Assembly (NCBI GenBank): GCA_028554645.1
Contig: JAQOOI010000004.1
Span: 62,001 to 126,000 of the forward strand
DNA length: 64,000 nt
DNA from: Omphalotus guepiniiformis
Lineage: Eukaryota > Basidiomycota > Agaricomycetes > Agaricales > Omphalotaceae
Reading direction: 5' to 3'
The position numbers and the translations under genes were made by a program. Below are positions 1-10,900 of the stretch, in pieces. The notes under the pieces were generated by a model. That model was not told the origin of the DNA. It worked only from the letters and a program-made list of their open reading frames with translations, and searched no databases. The stretch's first letter is position 1; each line of letters starts with the position of its first letter.

Positions 1-21
1 AATGCAACTTCTGAATATGCA

Positions 22-951
22 GTGACGGAACAAATAAAAGGAGATATAAAAAGGCTATCATCACCTAGTCTTGTTTCACAGGATACCATCTCTGCTATGT
101 CAAACAAATACACTCACTTTCCTTCATACAACCAATACTTAACCTATATCACTGCCCCCTTACAAGATCCCAAATATCCTTCTTGTACGTATAAAGAAGT
201 TACCATGTGTTTTTCATTCTAATAATAACTCACAGATGAAATCCAATTTTCTCCTATTTTTGATATCGATGTCCCCACAGAATTGCGAGGCCTTCGTGTA
301 TTGAAACTTACACGGCCATTGTTTCCCGGACGTTACATACATCAAGGAATGCTGCTCCCTGCTAGTTCTGAATCTGAGAGAAGCATGGTGGCCGCCAAAC
401 TACTCACCTGCCAGATGCATGACTATTTACTGTGCTTGGAAAACTTCGAGGACATCTATATCGCATGCGTACCATGCTATCTGGTGGATCCAGAATGGTC
501 TAGCACCACCCTATCACTTCATTCAATATTCACAGGAACAGAGTATATGGACATATTTGACAGACCCGACATCTCTTCTTATACGCTTATCAGGAATTGT
601 CACCAGCATCAGCAAAGAATTTTCGGATTCGGCCCAGATTTGCAGACAGCGATAGATCTGGACAAGTCCGCCTACGATGATGCATATGTGGTAGCCGCTA
701 TGACTCTGACTTCTGACTTGCCATATTACCGACCCATCAGCCCTGAGGAATATTTGCCGGCATGTCTCTCACCAGAACCAACAAGCATCTCTCTTGCGCA
801 TCTAGAATGTAGCCTAGGCATTCAGGGTGGATTTTCAAACAAGTTGGAAGCAGATGGGAAGACAAAGCATGATTGGAAGCGAAAATTTGGTTCCTTTGTT
901 AAACACAAACTCTCATTACTACACCTTCGAAAAACTTTATCCCGTGGCTAA
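22..951 (+). CDS. Unrecognised protein, probably spliced, 5' end outside or uncertain
   Basis: Two open segments read in the same direction. The first runs to about 186 and has no ATG before 106, so its start may lie left of the window. The second is open from about 283 to the TAA at 949-951. A donor GTACGT at 187 and acceptors near 280 or 289 could join them. The 289 choice avoids a stop at the junction. The roughly 220-residue C-terminal part has no motif I recognise and ends in a lysine-rich, basic tail. The region is AT-rich compared with the genes after 4.5 kb. The exact gene model is uncertain and no function is assigned. Confidence 0.35.
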
Positions 952-1097
952 ATAGTGATATTATTATATAACTCATAATATGAGGAAAGCCTATAAAACA
1001 ACAAAGCATATCGAGCTACAGACATCAAAAACCCTTTTTCCACAGTTATCGTTTGAACTCTCTTTCTTGTGCTGTCCATACTTGCATCACTTTACAT

Positions 1098-1947
1098 ATG
1101 GAATCTGCTAGTGATCGGTACCGAAGGAAATGTGCTGCCCACCGTAAAGCCATGGAGGATAGAATTGCGGAGCTGGAAAGGGAGAATGGTTTGTTCCGTG
1201 AAGAATTGGACATGCCTCCTTCCAATCGACAACCACTTGGCACAGGTCCTAGTGGAGTAGGCCCACCAAGATCCCAGAGAAAAAGGGACAAAGTGTACGA
1301 AAATAGAAGGGTGGACTCAATGGCTGCTAGTGAGTAATGAACGCAATGTTCATAGACGAAACTATACTCAATGGATACAACTAATAGGTGGGAGAATTGC
1401 AAAACGTCCTCGCACAATGAAATCAGTACCAAAACGTCCCAGTACACCACCATCGACCACTTCTGATAACCGATCTGAGGGCATATCTGGCGATGAATCT
1501 GAGGATGAATTGGAGGAGGAATATCAGGACGAATGTGAAGAAGAATCTCAGGACGAATGCGGAGAGGAATCTCAGGACGAATGTGAAGAGGAATCTCAGG
1601 ACGAATGCGGAGAGGAATCTCAGGACGAATGCGGAGAGAAATCTCAGGACGAATGCGGAGAGAAATCTCAGGATGAATTCGAAGAGGAATCTCAGGATAA
1701 ATCTCCATCTCCATCTCCATCCAATTTCACTTACAACCCAGAAAACAGACCTACTACATCGTCCTTGTACCCTAGGTACTCCTCTGAAGTGTCTAGCACA
1801 CAGCAGGGAACATGCTACACTACAGTACCAAACACCCCAATCAATCAATCTACAGCCGAAGATGTGTGTTATACCCCCAATTGGCAGCAATGCCAAGAGG
1901 ATGAAGAAACAATTCGCAACCTGTACGAATATACTCTTTTGTATTAA
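1098..1947 (+). CDS. Leucine-zipper-like protein with acidic 8-residue repeats
   Basis: Two exons, 1098-1329 and 1388-1947, are joined by a 58 bp GTGAGT...CTAATAG intron and give about 263 residues. Residues 5-40 are a basic, arginine/lysine-rich helix followed by a short heptad-like coiled coil (RIAELERENGLFREELD), then the motif PPSNR and glycines. The second exon starts with a basic patch and continues with about eight copies of an 8-residue acidic unit of the type EEESQDEC, then a Ser/Pro/Thr-rich tail. The basic helix plus coiled coil resembles a bZIP layout, but the canonical basic-region signature is not evident, so DNA binding is only a guess. A related gene follows at 2163 with the same zipper and PPSNR core. 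Confidence 0.5.
1516..1700 (+). repeat. 24 bp in-frame coding repeat (acidic octapeptide)
   Basis: About eight imperfect copies of a 24 bp unit encode [E/G]E[E/K]SQDEC. They lie inside the second exon of the leucine-zipper-like gene, and the copies differ at only a few bases. This looks like recent slippage or unequal-exchange expansion that preserved the reading frame. Confidence 0.8.
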
Positions 1948-2162
1948 CCTAGTGACTCATTTGATTTAAAGCATTATGTCACAACTGCTTTGACAAATAG
2001 TTAGTAGGATGTATTACAGGCGAATGGCTACCAAGTTATTTCCATTGTGCATTATACATTCCGTAAATGTATAAATGTCAAGTCTACATCTACAGAGTGG
2101 ATTACTCTTATAAAAGAAACTAACTGTCGTACATATACCACTTGCCTTACCATTTTTTTCAA

Positions 2163-2770
2163 ATGCCTCCACCACTGGAATTACTCTTTGATCATAACAT
2201 GAAACCCTACTTGCCATCTATTCCAGACCCTGCAACAGTTATACGAGGACTAGAATATCAAAGAAGACAGATAGCCTTACGTCTGGCTAATGAACAGAGA
2301 CTAGATTGGTTGGAAGAAGAAAATCTTTGTCTTCGAAATCTACTGAAACTACCTCCTTCCAATCGTCCAAAATTGGGAAAAGGAGCAGCAGGAAGCAAAT
2401 TTGGAGACAATCCCAAATCTTGTGTATCCTTACCTTCCACTCAATCTCAAGGAAGACCAGGTCTAGACCTCCATGGTAATAAAAAGGATACAAGATGTAG
2501 AAAAGGTATGAATTGGTCAAATCCTTATATTTGTTAGCTAAAATGCAAAAACAAGTAGTTCCAGCCTATACACACAAGACACACGAGGAAGAACTTGACT
2601 CCAATTCTACTTCAGAGTTGTTACAATCCTGTACTTCAGCCACTACTGACAGACCCTTGCCTATTTATTTATTACCTATTGCCACTAGACATTCCTATCC
2701 ATTTACCTACAGATACCCCCCCTCTTCACCTATTTCTTGCAAGCTTAGACCTGTAACTTTTACCCCATAG
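2163..2770 (+). CDS. Second leucine-zipper-like protein, paralogue of the 1098 gene
   Basis: The best model joins 2163-2475 and 2538-2770 across a 62 bp GTAATA...TTGTTAG intron and gives about 181 residues. A later donor at 2506 would make a 32 bp intron, which is too short. The protein has an arginine-rich helix, a zipper-like stretch (RLDWLEEENLCLRNLLKLP) and the motif PPSNR followed by a Gly-rich segment. This is the same order as in the gene at 1098, so the two look like diverged tandem duplicates. The C-terminal half is Thr/Ser/Pro-rich without the acidic repeat. The function is unknown. Confidence 0.45.
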
Positions 2771-4503
2771 GAACAATAGGACCAGTGGATGCTACTAAAC
2801 AATTACTTTTAGGTTCATTTTGAAGTTTCTTATATTTTGCAAAAATCATTTTCTAAGTTCACAGATAGACAACCGAGGACGGTTGAATAATCGTTCCCCG
2901 CGGATGTCAGGCTTTAGAAAAGTTTTTAGCAAAATAAAACTAATTTACATTATTTATTGATATTACCTTCATGCTTATATTTGCACAGTAGTGCACAGTT
3001 CTTGCATATTAGTGCACAGTTGCACAGATTGCACAGTTGCACAGTCTGCACAGTTGCACAGTATGCACAGTACCACTAAATTTGGAAAACCCAAGAGTAT
3101 ATAAGTAGTTAAAATCCATGTAAAAAAAAAAAAAAAAGAACAATAGCCTACCGACTTAGACACATCTGAATACAATTCAAACCTATCTCAAGCTTACCTG
3201 CTAAACTCTTACCTTGCTGTTTCAAAGTAACCTGAAGCCTTTAAACAGTAAAGTACTCTGAAGTTCAAAGACAGAAACCTTTGAAAGTCAGAAAACCATT
3301 TCAACACCTCATTGAGTTCAAAGAAAGTAAATCCTTTGAAGTCAGTAGCCCCTTTCACTATCCTTACTCACCTACTACCTCCTATCTACATCTATTAGTA
3401 CTCAGTCAAGAGTACTAACTACCTCTTCTCTACATCTCTCAACACTCATTTAGGGATACAGCTGCCCTAAAGACCTCTATATACCTCCCTTCTGTGATAT
3501 TGGGATTTATTATCTCTCACAAGAGCATAATTAATTCCATCTATTCAGTAAGTTCATTTCTGTTTCTCATTTCTTTGAAGTTTTAGTATTCTGTTTCTTA
3601 AGTTCCTTTGAAGTTTTTGTATTCTGTTTCTTAAGTTCTAGTTTTGAGTTTAGTTATTATTTTTAGTCTCCTGATTCTGGTGGCCAAGTTTATACACTAC
3701 CTGCTAGCTTTACACATTTACATACTTACCCTCACAAAATCTGGGTGTAGGCAGTGAAAGACAAGCTCCCTTCCCATCCAGGAATTACTAAGAACACTTA
3801 GTAGTTTGACAACCCCAGCACCGGAAAGGTATAGCACAAACAGGGAAATTGACAGGATCTCGTTCGAGTCGTAAAGGTGATCGTTAGTACTTTTTGTGAA
3901 CATCCGGATTACACAGAGCCTGTAGTACTCGTCAAGTTAACACGGAAAAGGATAACAGAGTACTATACAACAAACGCTCTTACCCTCGCCTAAAACAAAA
4001 TCGTCAAAATAATAAACGCCTCGCATCACCTTGCTGGGATTATGGATATCCTCCCATCCTGTCCGCTATTTTCGTCAAATCATCACGTCCACCTTGAGGC
4101 ACAGACAGAATCGCATAGTGAATTCCGGTCATTGATCGTCGGAAGGCGAGTTGAGGATAGGATGCGCGCTTTATCAACAATGAAGAATATTGGTACGCTC
4201 GGTGCAAACGATGCTGAGCGATGATCGATGTCGATGAGGTTCGGCTGCACATGCATACTGAGGACTGAGGCCTGAGGACGGATTCTGAGGAAGTGGCACC
4301 GTTCTCACACTACGGTCCTGACGAGTCACAACGCCGTGGACGTGATTCAATGACTACTGCGAATGCGCGAGCCCAGATGGTCACCAACGTTTTGTCGGTT
4401 TGTAGTCTATAATTGAAATACCTTCAATAGCACAAACACCGCCATCATACAATTCATATAAAAATATATCACATACTAGTACTTCTCTCGCGAAAATCCT
4501 CGT
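2771..4503. other. Gene-poor AT-rich stretch with short repeats
   Basis: No convincing gene is seen. The stretch holds a TGCACAG minisatellite (2985-3075), a 15-16 base A tract near 3122 and a tandem duplication of about 33 bp near 3573-3640 built on TTTGAAG...TTCTTAAGTT. The base composition changes to more GC-rich near 3.7-4.0 kb. A retrotransposon long terminal repeat was considered and not supported. Confidence 0.5.
2985..3075 (+). repeat. TGCACAG minisatellite
   Basis: About nine copies of the heptamer TGCACAG or close variants occur in 90 bp, separated by 0-11 bases. They lie in AT-rich intergenic DNA after the two zipper-like genes. Confidence 0.8.
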
Positions 4504-5430
4504 TTAAAATTCAACCTTGGAAACTGTGTTATAAAAGAGTGTACCCTGCACCGTAGCAACTTCAAGCTCGAGAGCGGTAGGTTGACGAGCTCCAGTCGCA
4601 CCAGCAAACGTTCCCGCACCCCAAGGCGATCCTGAACCGAGATCATCAAGAAACATCAGACCAAATCCGATGTCACTGCAAAAACAGTGCTAATAGGATG
4701 AATCACAATACATACCACCATGAACCTCATCAAGATTCGTAAGCTGACCAAACGTCTTCGAATATCCCAGCGGCACAAAAACCATTCCGTGATGGGTGAA
4801 CGTAGACAAGCAATGCATTCATCACGGTAGCTTCTTGACCTCCTCCGGATGCGGTAAAAACGAATGCACTGACGTATTTGCCTGCGAGACCTCCAGTGGT
4901 CCAGAGTTTGCCAGTTGTATCCCAAGATGCCTTGAAACCAAAGAAAAAAAAACGAGTAAGGACCCCAAGACCTCCGCGAAAACGTCTTAAGGCCTTAACC
5001 TTCCATTGCGCCGGGAAGTTTCCATATCGAGTGGGAATACCAAAGATGAATGCATCGAACTCAGTCAGTTTATCGGCTGATATGAGAAGGTAGTCAGGTT
5101 TAGAGGGAGCGTGCATCTTAGCTAAAACCTCTTCTGGGAGTGTCTCAGGAATCCTAGACAAATCAACGACAACGCCAAAGGGCATTGGCAACAAACAATC
5201 AGATTGAGGTGAGGATACGAAGAAAAGACGCAACTGGTAAATGGTAGCTTTACCACCAGCACTTTCAACGCCAGCCTTTACAGCTTCGGCCACTGTACAA
5301 GTCCACGACGACAAGAAGTTCTCGAACGTAGGCTAGTCAAGATTCGGATATTTAAAATGAACGAACGAACGAACTTTTAGCGATGTGGCCGTACATAGAA
5401 GAGATGACGATGGCGATTTTGAATTCCTGC
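4504..5430 (-). pseudogene. NAD(P)H:quinone oxidoreductase, WrbA/Pst2-type flavodoxin-fold copy, frameshifted
   Basis: Conceptual exons on the minus strand are 5430-5375, 5292-5235, 5153-5000, 4930-4716 and 4631-4504. They encode the familiar order: an N-terminal FMN-loop strand ending in SSMYGHIAK, then GGKATIYQ, FGIPTRYGNFPAQWK, an FMN-proximal GGGQE, a THHGM...PLGY block, and the C-terminal SPWGAGTFAG and RQPTALELE signatures. The family is a tetrameric FMN enzyme that reduces quinones by two electrons. Two things look wrong. Four extra bases near 4807-4813, a TTGC duplication, shift the frame between MNAL and STFTHHG. No in-frame ATG precedes the first exon; the first is at MYGH. A sequencing error could explain the shift but not the missing start, unless a tiny upstream exon exists. 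It is divergent from the PWWP gene. Confidence 0.75.
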
Positions 5431-5773
5431 TAACGGCCAATTCTCGCACTTCTATCGACTGCTTCACATACAATCTTCACCAAGCATTCACAAGTATTCT
5501 CGCTATTTTCTTTTCTTCTGCAATTTATAATGCGCACGGACCTTCGTGGCAAAAAGATACCTAATTCGTAATCAGGGTTCCAGATTGCGTGACTCGTGGT
5601 ACTTGCTCAAGCAGTTTCAACAAACAACTCTTGTTTACCGCCACTACTAACTCGGGTTGGGGTCAACCGGGACAATTCCATCCCCCTCGCGCATCCCTCC
5701 CTCTTCGTCTCTGTACTCGTTCTTATTCTTCTTCGCGTATATCTTCATTCAAGCACAACAACAACCCCCAAGA

Positions 5774-7980
5774 ATGAATAAAAAAGGCTCGAAAGCCTCT
5801 AAAGAGGTTTCTTCGTACGAGATTCGCGATATCGTGCTTGGTAAAGTGCGCGGATTTCCACCATGGCCTGGACAGGTTAGTTTTCTTTCCTTTCTTTCTT
5901 TCCACGAAAAAAAGAGAGGGCCTTTTGTATTCTTCCCTTTTCGCGTCTGTCTGTCTGTTTGCTGACACCGAAACCCAAACCTAAACCCAGGTTGTCGATC
6001 CGTCTTCTGCACCGGAAGGAGTATTGAAGGAGCGCCCTTCGAATAAGAAAACAGTATTCTACTGTGTGCAATTCTTCCCTGCAGGCGACTAGTGCGTGTT
6101 CACCTCACTAACCAAACCATTTCGAAATTGACCTTGAACCACAACAAATTTCCACAGCGCATGGTTACTCCCTAAAGATATCTCCAAACTCCAACAACAC
6201 GAGATTGAAGCCTACATCAACGAACCCTACAAAAGATCCGGCGACTTGCTAGAAGGTTACCGAATTGCTCGTAATCCAAAAGACTGGGAAGAATCTCTCG
6301 CAGCAGCAGCAGTCGAGGAGGACAACGATAACGAAGTCGACCAACTTGAATCAGGTGGTGAAGCAGGTGATGAAGAGGATGAGGAAGGTGGGAAGAAGAA
6401 GTCGTCTACGGTTAGGAAAAGGAAACGTGAATCGGACGCTGGGACGACGAAATCGGTTAGAAAGAAGACTGGTGGTGCGAAAATGAAGAAGGAGGTTGGG
6501 GAAGGAACAGTGAGGAAGAAAGGTGGAGCTGGGAATGCTGCTGGTGCGAAGGGTAGGAAGAGTGCGTCGTCGGGAAAGTCGAAAGCGGCTGTTGAATCGG
6601 AAGATGAGGGTGAACAAGACGATGCGGATGGTGTAAATGGTCAGGAAGGTGGTCCTAGTAAGAGGACTTCACCTCCTCCTGCGAAGAAAGTTAAAAGGGA
6701 CACAGAGGACCCTATTGAGAATGGTGCGTAACATTTTTCGTCCATATCTCGTGGCTACTTTTTCTCACTTTTTTCTTTCTTACAGACCCTGAGGCTCTTA
6801 AAGTCCGCGACTGGAGACATAAACTTCAGAAGATTTTCCTTAGCAATAAACAAGGGATGCCTAAGGAGTCGGTGGGTGCCTTGAATGCTTGAACGGTTGA
6901 CGTTTTCTTGTCTCATATCTGTCTTGGTCGTCAATTTTTAGGATATGCCGGGCATGGATGAACTGTTCACGCAAATAGAGCAATATGACAAAATCAACAT
7001 TCAATACCTCTCCGTGCGTCTCTGTCTTTCCATTTCTTTCTTTTTTCGCCTGCTCGAGGATGAAGTTAGCTTCTTGCCTCCCTCTCCCCAATTTCTTGTC
7101 TCCTCCATTCTTCACACACGAACATCAACTAAAACCTCTTTTCTCCGTCCACCCCAGTTCTCCAAAATCGGTAAAGTAATGCGACACATAGTCGGCTTAA
7201 CAGACGAGAGAGTCCCACGAGACGACGAGTTCAAATTCCGAGAGAGAGCAAAAGTTCTCGTCGATAAATGGCATCAAATCCTGAACGCTAACAAGACTAC
7301 GAACAACAATAACAACAATAACGTCACTGCTACGTCTACTGCTGCTGCCATTAGTTCTGCGAATGGTACTACTACTGGAGCAAACAGCGCAAACGCAAAT
7401 GCTGCGTCAACGAAGGTCACGACGAATGGAGCGACGACGAAGGATGAGGGTGGGTGTGGGGTTTTTTCTTTGTGGGTGTGGGTATATGCTGACATGGGCA
7501 TGGGCGTCGTTTTGCGTTTTGCGTTTAGGGTTGGAGAAGACGGAGAGTGCGATTGTTGCGGAGAAGACTGCTCAGTTGGATCTTAATGGGGGTTCGTTTT
7601 AGCTTTTTACTCTCTTGGTCTGGTGGATTTTCAGGTCGTTGGGGAGCTTTACCCATCGACACTAGACTTTTTTCTCGCCTTTAGACCATGAAAAACACCT
7701 CGGACCTCTACGAGGCTGCATTCCTTTCACATGTCATGTCAATGCCCAGTCTCTCGTTTCTCTCTCCCTCGTTCCTCCCCGTTTTCCTGAATAAAACCTG
7801 ATAAATTGCCCTCTCGAACTTTTAGAAGCCCCCACCGCATCAACGGATGACATGAAGGTTGACGATGGCCTCAAACCAGAGGACGCTGGCGCTGCTGAAC
7901 CAGCTGTAGACATTCCAGTGACGGAACTGGGCGATGTGTCGGCATTGGGGGATATTACAATGTCTGAGATGGCGGATTAG
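5774..7980 (+). CDS. PWWP-domain chromatin protein
   Basis: Eight exons are supported by frame and splice sites: 5774-5875, 5991-6091, 6158-6723, 6786-6871, 6942-7013, 7158-7449, 7529-7591 and 7826-7980. The N-terminus holds a PWWP domain: a strand reading DIVLGKVRGFPPWPGQ, then VFYCVQFFPAGDYAWL, split by introns. PWWP domains bind methylated histone H3 tails and DNA. A long charged linker follows, rich in Lys/Glu and with several basic nuclear-localisation-like clusters. Next comes a helical region (residues roughly 275-350: WRHKLQKIFL, KIGKVMRHI, ERAKVLVDKWHQIL) that resembles the TFIIS-N/LEDGF integrase-binding-type helical bundle. A low-complexity Asn/Ala/Thr tract and an acidic tail end the protein. 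The overall layout recalls the HDGF/LEDGF class. A nuclear role in transcription through chromatin is inferred. Confidence 0.85.
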
Positions 7981-10900
7981 GGCTCTGGAAGGTGTCGGTG
8001 AGTTTTCGACTTCATTATCGAGAAAAACTTAGGCTGACTGGGTTTTCTCGGTTTTTTCTTCGGGTTATGTTATTTCCATTCGTTGACCTTCTGTCCTACC
8101 CTACCCTGTACCACCGCGTTTCTGATCCTCGATCTGCCATGCACATTCTACGTGTAGATTACCGGGCTGCGCCGCGTGTCGTTTGTAATTCAAGCTCGAC
8201 AAAAATTCATTCTTGTTCTGCAAACCTACCTTCCCCTTCTCAGCTCTCGTCTCTTTCAACCGACTTTCTGCGGACCATCGTTCTACCATGTTCTATCACA
8301 TTCTATTCGCTGTTTATTACGTAACGTCGAAACGTGACGTTTCCCTCTGCTTCTTTATAATTTGTCGAATACTTATCAGATTTCTCTACGTTTGTTATAC
8401 TTTTCATCCTCCCTTGTTCCTTTTTTTCTTTTCTTCTCTTATTCTTGTCATTTGCCTCTTCAATATCAGGACCTCGAGAGACGACTTGCTTGATTAGCGT
8501 TATCCGCCCCCTTGCCGTTTCTTTTCTCGACCCTGGGCCTCGTCTGCGCAAACAACTCATTCACTTATGCATGCATGGCCCCCCCCCCCCCATCGATTTA
8601 CCTGAAAAAGTCGGAGATGGCCCCACGCGATTACATTAAACGACCTTCTCGTCCCATAGGGTTTTTTTTTCTGTTCGCTTCTTAAATGCTTTGTGCTACA
8701 TACATACATACATCCTGTATGGCTGGCCTCGCCCCCCAACCGGAACTCCTCGCTTGTGTTCTTGTCGCCACACGCTCTGATCCAAATTTTCAATGCTCAA
8801 TCTGTATAACGAAGGAACTGCGCGCGCGTGCCCCCAGCCGAGGGGTTGGTTGACTGGGATTGATAAATTTGATACGGCCCAGTGTGCGCGTGCATGTATG
8901 TATGTATTGTACATATGTCAATTCAAATGCTTTTCTTTCCCCCCCTCTTCTGTATGTTATTTATGGATACAACTCTATAGATATTCTATTTCTTATTCGC
9001 TACGTATTGTATATCTACCGTAAGAGTTCTCAGGCACCCCCCGGCTTGTAGTGGGTACATATGCCAGCATATGCCCCTCCGAGCTGCGATTTGTATGTCG
9101 AGGTCGAGGATTCGAACTTTATTTGAACGCCGCGAGTGCACGGGCCGTCCGAATGACCCGGAGTCCTCCTCTTCCTTTTTGCTTCGTTACCACCACATCT
9201 CGGTTTTCAAGAGCTGGTCCTCCCTACTTTATTCGAGTACGAAATCGGAGGGAACTCAGCTCCTACGACCGACCGTGAGAGGTGAGGTTTCCCAGGTACA
9301 CCCTTGAAGGTCAGAATGTTCACTAAAAAGTTACATAGAACGGTTTGCGCTGAGAATGTCTTGGAAGATGGTTCACCCCCCATCTTCATGGGACCTTCGT
9401 CTGTTTGTCCTATCGGAGCTGAGGAACTTTTCGGTTCGTTGTTCGCTGTTTGTTATTCGCTAGTTCAGTCAAGGATTTCGAAGAAGGCAAGACTCAGGAG
9501 AGACACTGGGTTGGTTCCCCTCCCATCGTCATCTACGAATTATTCACAGGCTGGCGCCCCTGGAATCTATAGAACCCATTTGCTTATTCGTAAGTCGAGT
9601 ATTTTTACCGGCGGCATATCGCACGTTTTACTCTACTCAATGTAGTATGTCAGATGAAATCGTGAATTACGCGCTGGGCCCCCCCCTCCTGACTCCGAGT
9701 TTGAGTGGGTGGTTCGTGGTTCTTATCCGCATGGATTTTCTTTTAATGCTAGTTTAAGCTAATCTATTGTTCCGTAGTTTCCTGCAATATCAAAGTCCAC
9801 AGTTCTCGGTACTGCCGGTGCGTAGCAAAGGTTCAACGTCCGCGTAAACCTTCAGATCAGGATTCCGAGGCCGACCCTACATACAGGCTTAAAACATTTG
9901 CATGGCGTCCTTGGTCCGGATTGTGAGCCGTTTACGTTTCGCAATTAGGTGGTTATAGGTTGTAACTTGTCCCCGTTCTCGTAGGAGGCCCTGGTCTGGA
10001 CCTCTATCAATCCCTGAAATGAATGTTCGTTCGTCCACGTGAGTATCGTATCTATCATGTCTGCTCCTTACCGCTCTTCTGGAAGTGGAGTGAATGGTCC
10101 AAATAGCTAGTGACTTTTTGTGATGCAAATTCTCTTTAGGTCTAGTGTGTGTGCGACTCTGCTAGGATACTTGTCATCAGCTAAGTCTTATTCTCATTGG
10201 AGCGTCGGGAACTACTTCTTCCGGAAAGTTTGTTTCCTGACATCCAACGCCCACAAATGAGGTCTTTATCGTTTCTTGATGTTTGACTCATTGTGACAAT
10301 GCTACCTGTCCCCGTCGTGCGTTCATCATCTACTGAATTCTAGGATAGATGTACTAATCATCATCGAATTGCACTTTCTAGCACCTTTTCATCAATATTG
10401 CCCCCGTCATTTATGATTTGACCTAGCCGTACTGCGATGAAGTTCACAGAGTAAAGGCAATAAGCGACCGCATCCATTGTTAATCTCCGTTTAGAAATCT
10501 CAATCAAGCCTCAGCCCAGGCCCTATGTCTGAGATCTTTTGATCAAAGCAGGAAAGTGAACTGAAGTGAAGCTAACGTCCTCGTATGTGGGTCAAATTGG
10601 TGTATCTAACTTCCTGATCACTTACACTAGGTGTATCCCTTTCAAGCAAAGATTCAATCACGATAAGGCGTAAGCGACGGCTCCTTATTAGTTTGCAAGA
10701 CGAAGAAGACTCGAGTTGCGTCAGGTTGCGTCCACGCGGTTATCTCGCGACCCAGGAATCGGGCTGCATCGGGGCGAGCCTCTCAGCCTTACTTGAAGCG
10801 AAGTAGACTGTTTCTTTTCCGGTTCTTCTCTAGGTACAATGTAAGTGCGTTATCATCAGTCTCCGAAGCTTGACGTACGTTCCGGTCCGTCACCCCTTGC

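Noticed and set aside
3230..3720. Possible long terminal repeat followed by a primer-binding-like TGGTGGCCAAG
   Set aside because: No TG...CA ends, no second copy in the window and no gag-pol coding sequence.
4040..4252. Minus-strand 70-codon frame containing YAILSVPQGG
   Set aside because: It looks briefly protein-like, but no flanking exon or known family supports it.
9095..9125. tRNA B-box-like GGATTCGAAC on the minus strand
   Set aside because: The five-base T-stem does not pair and no A box or acceptor stem lies at the right distance.
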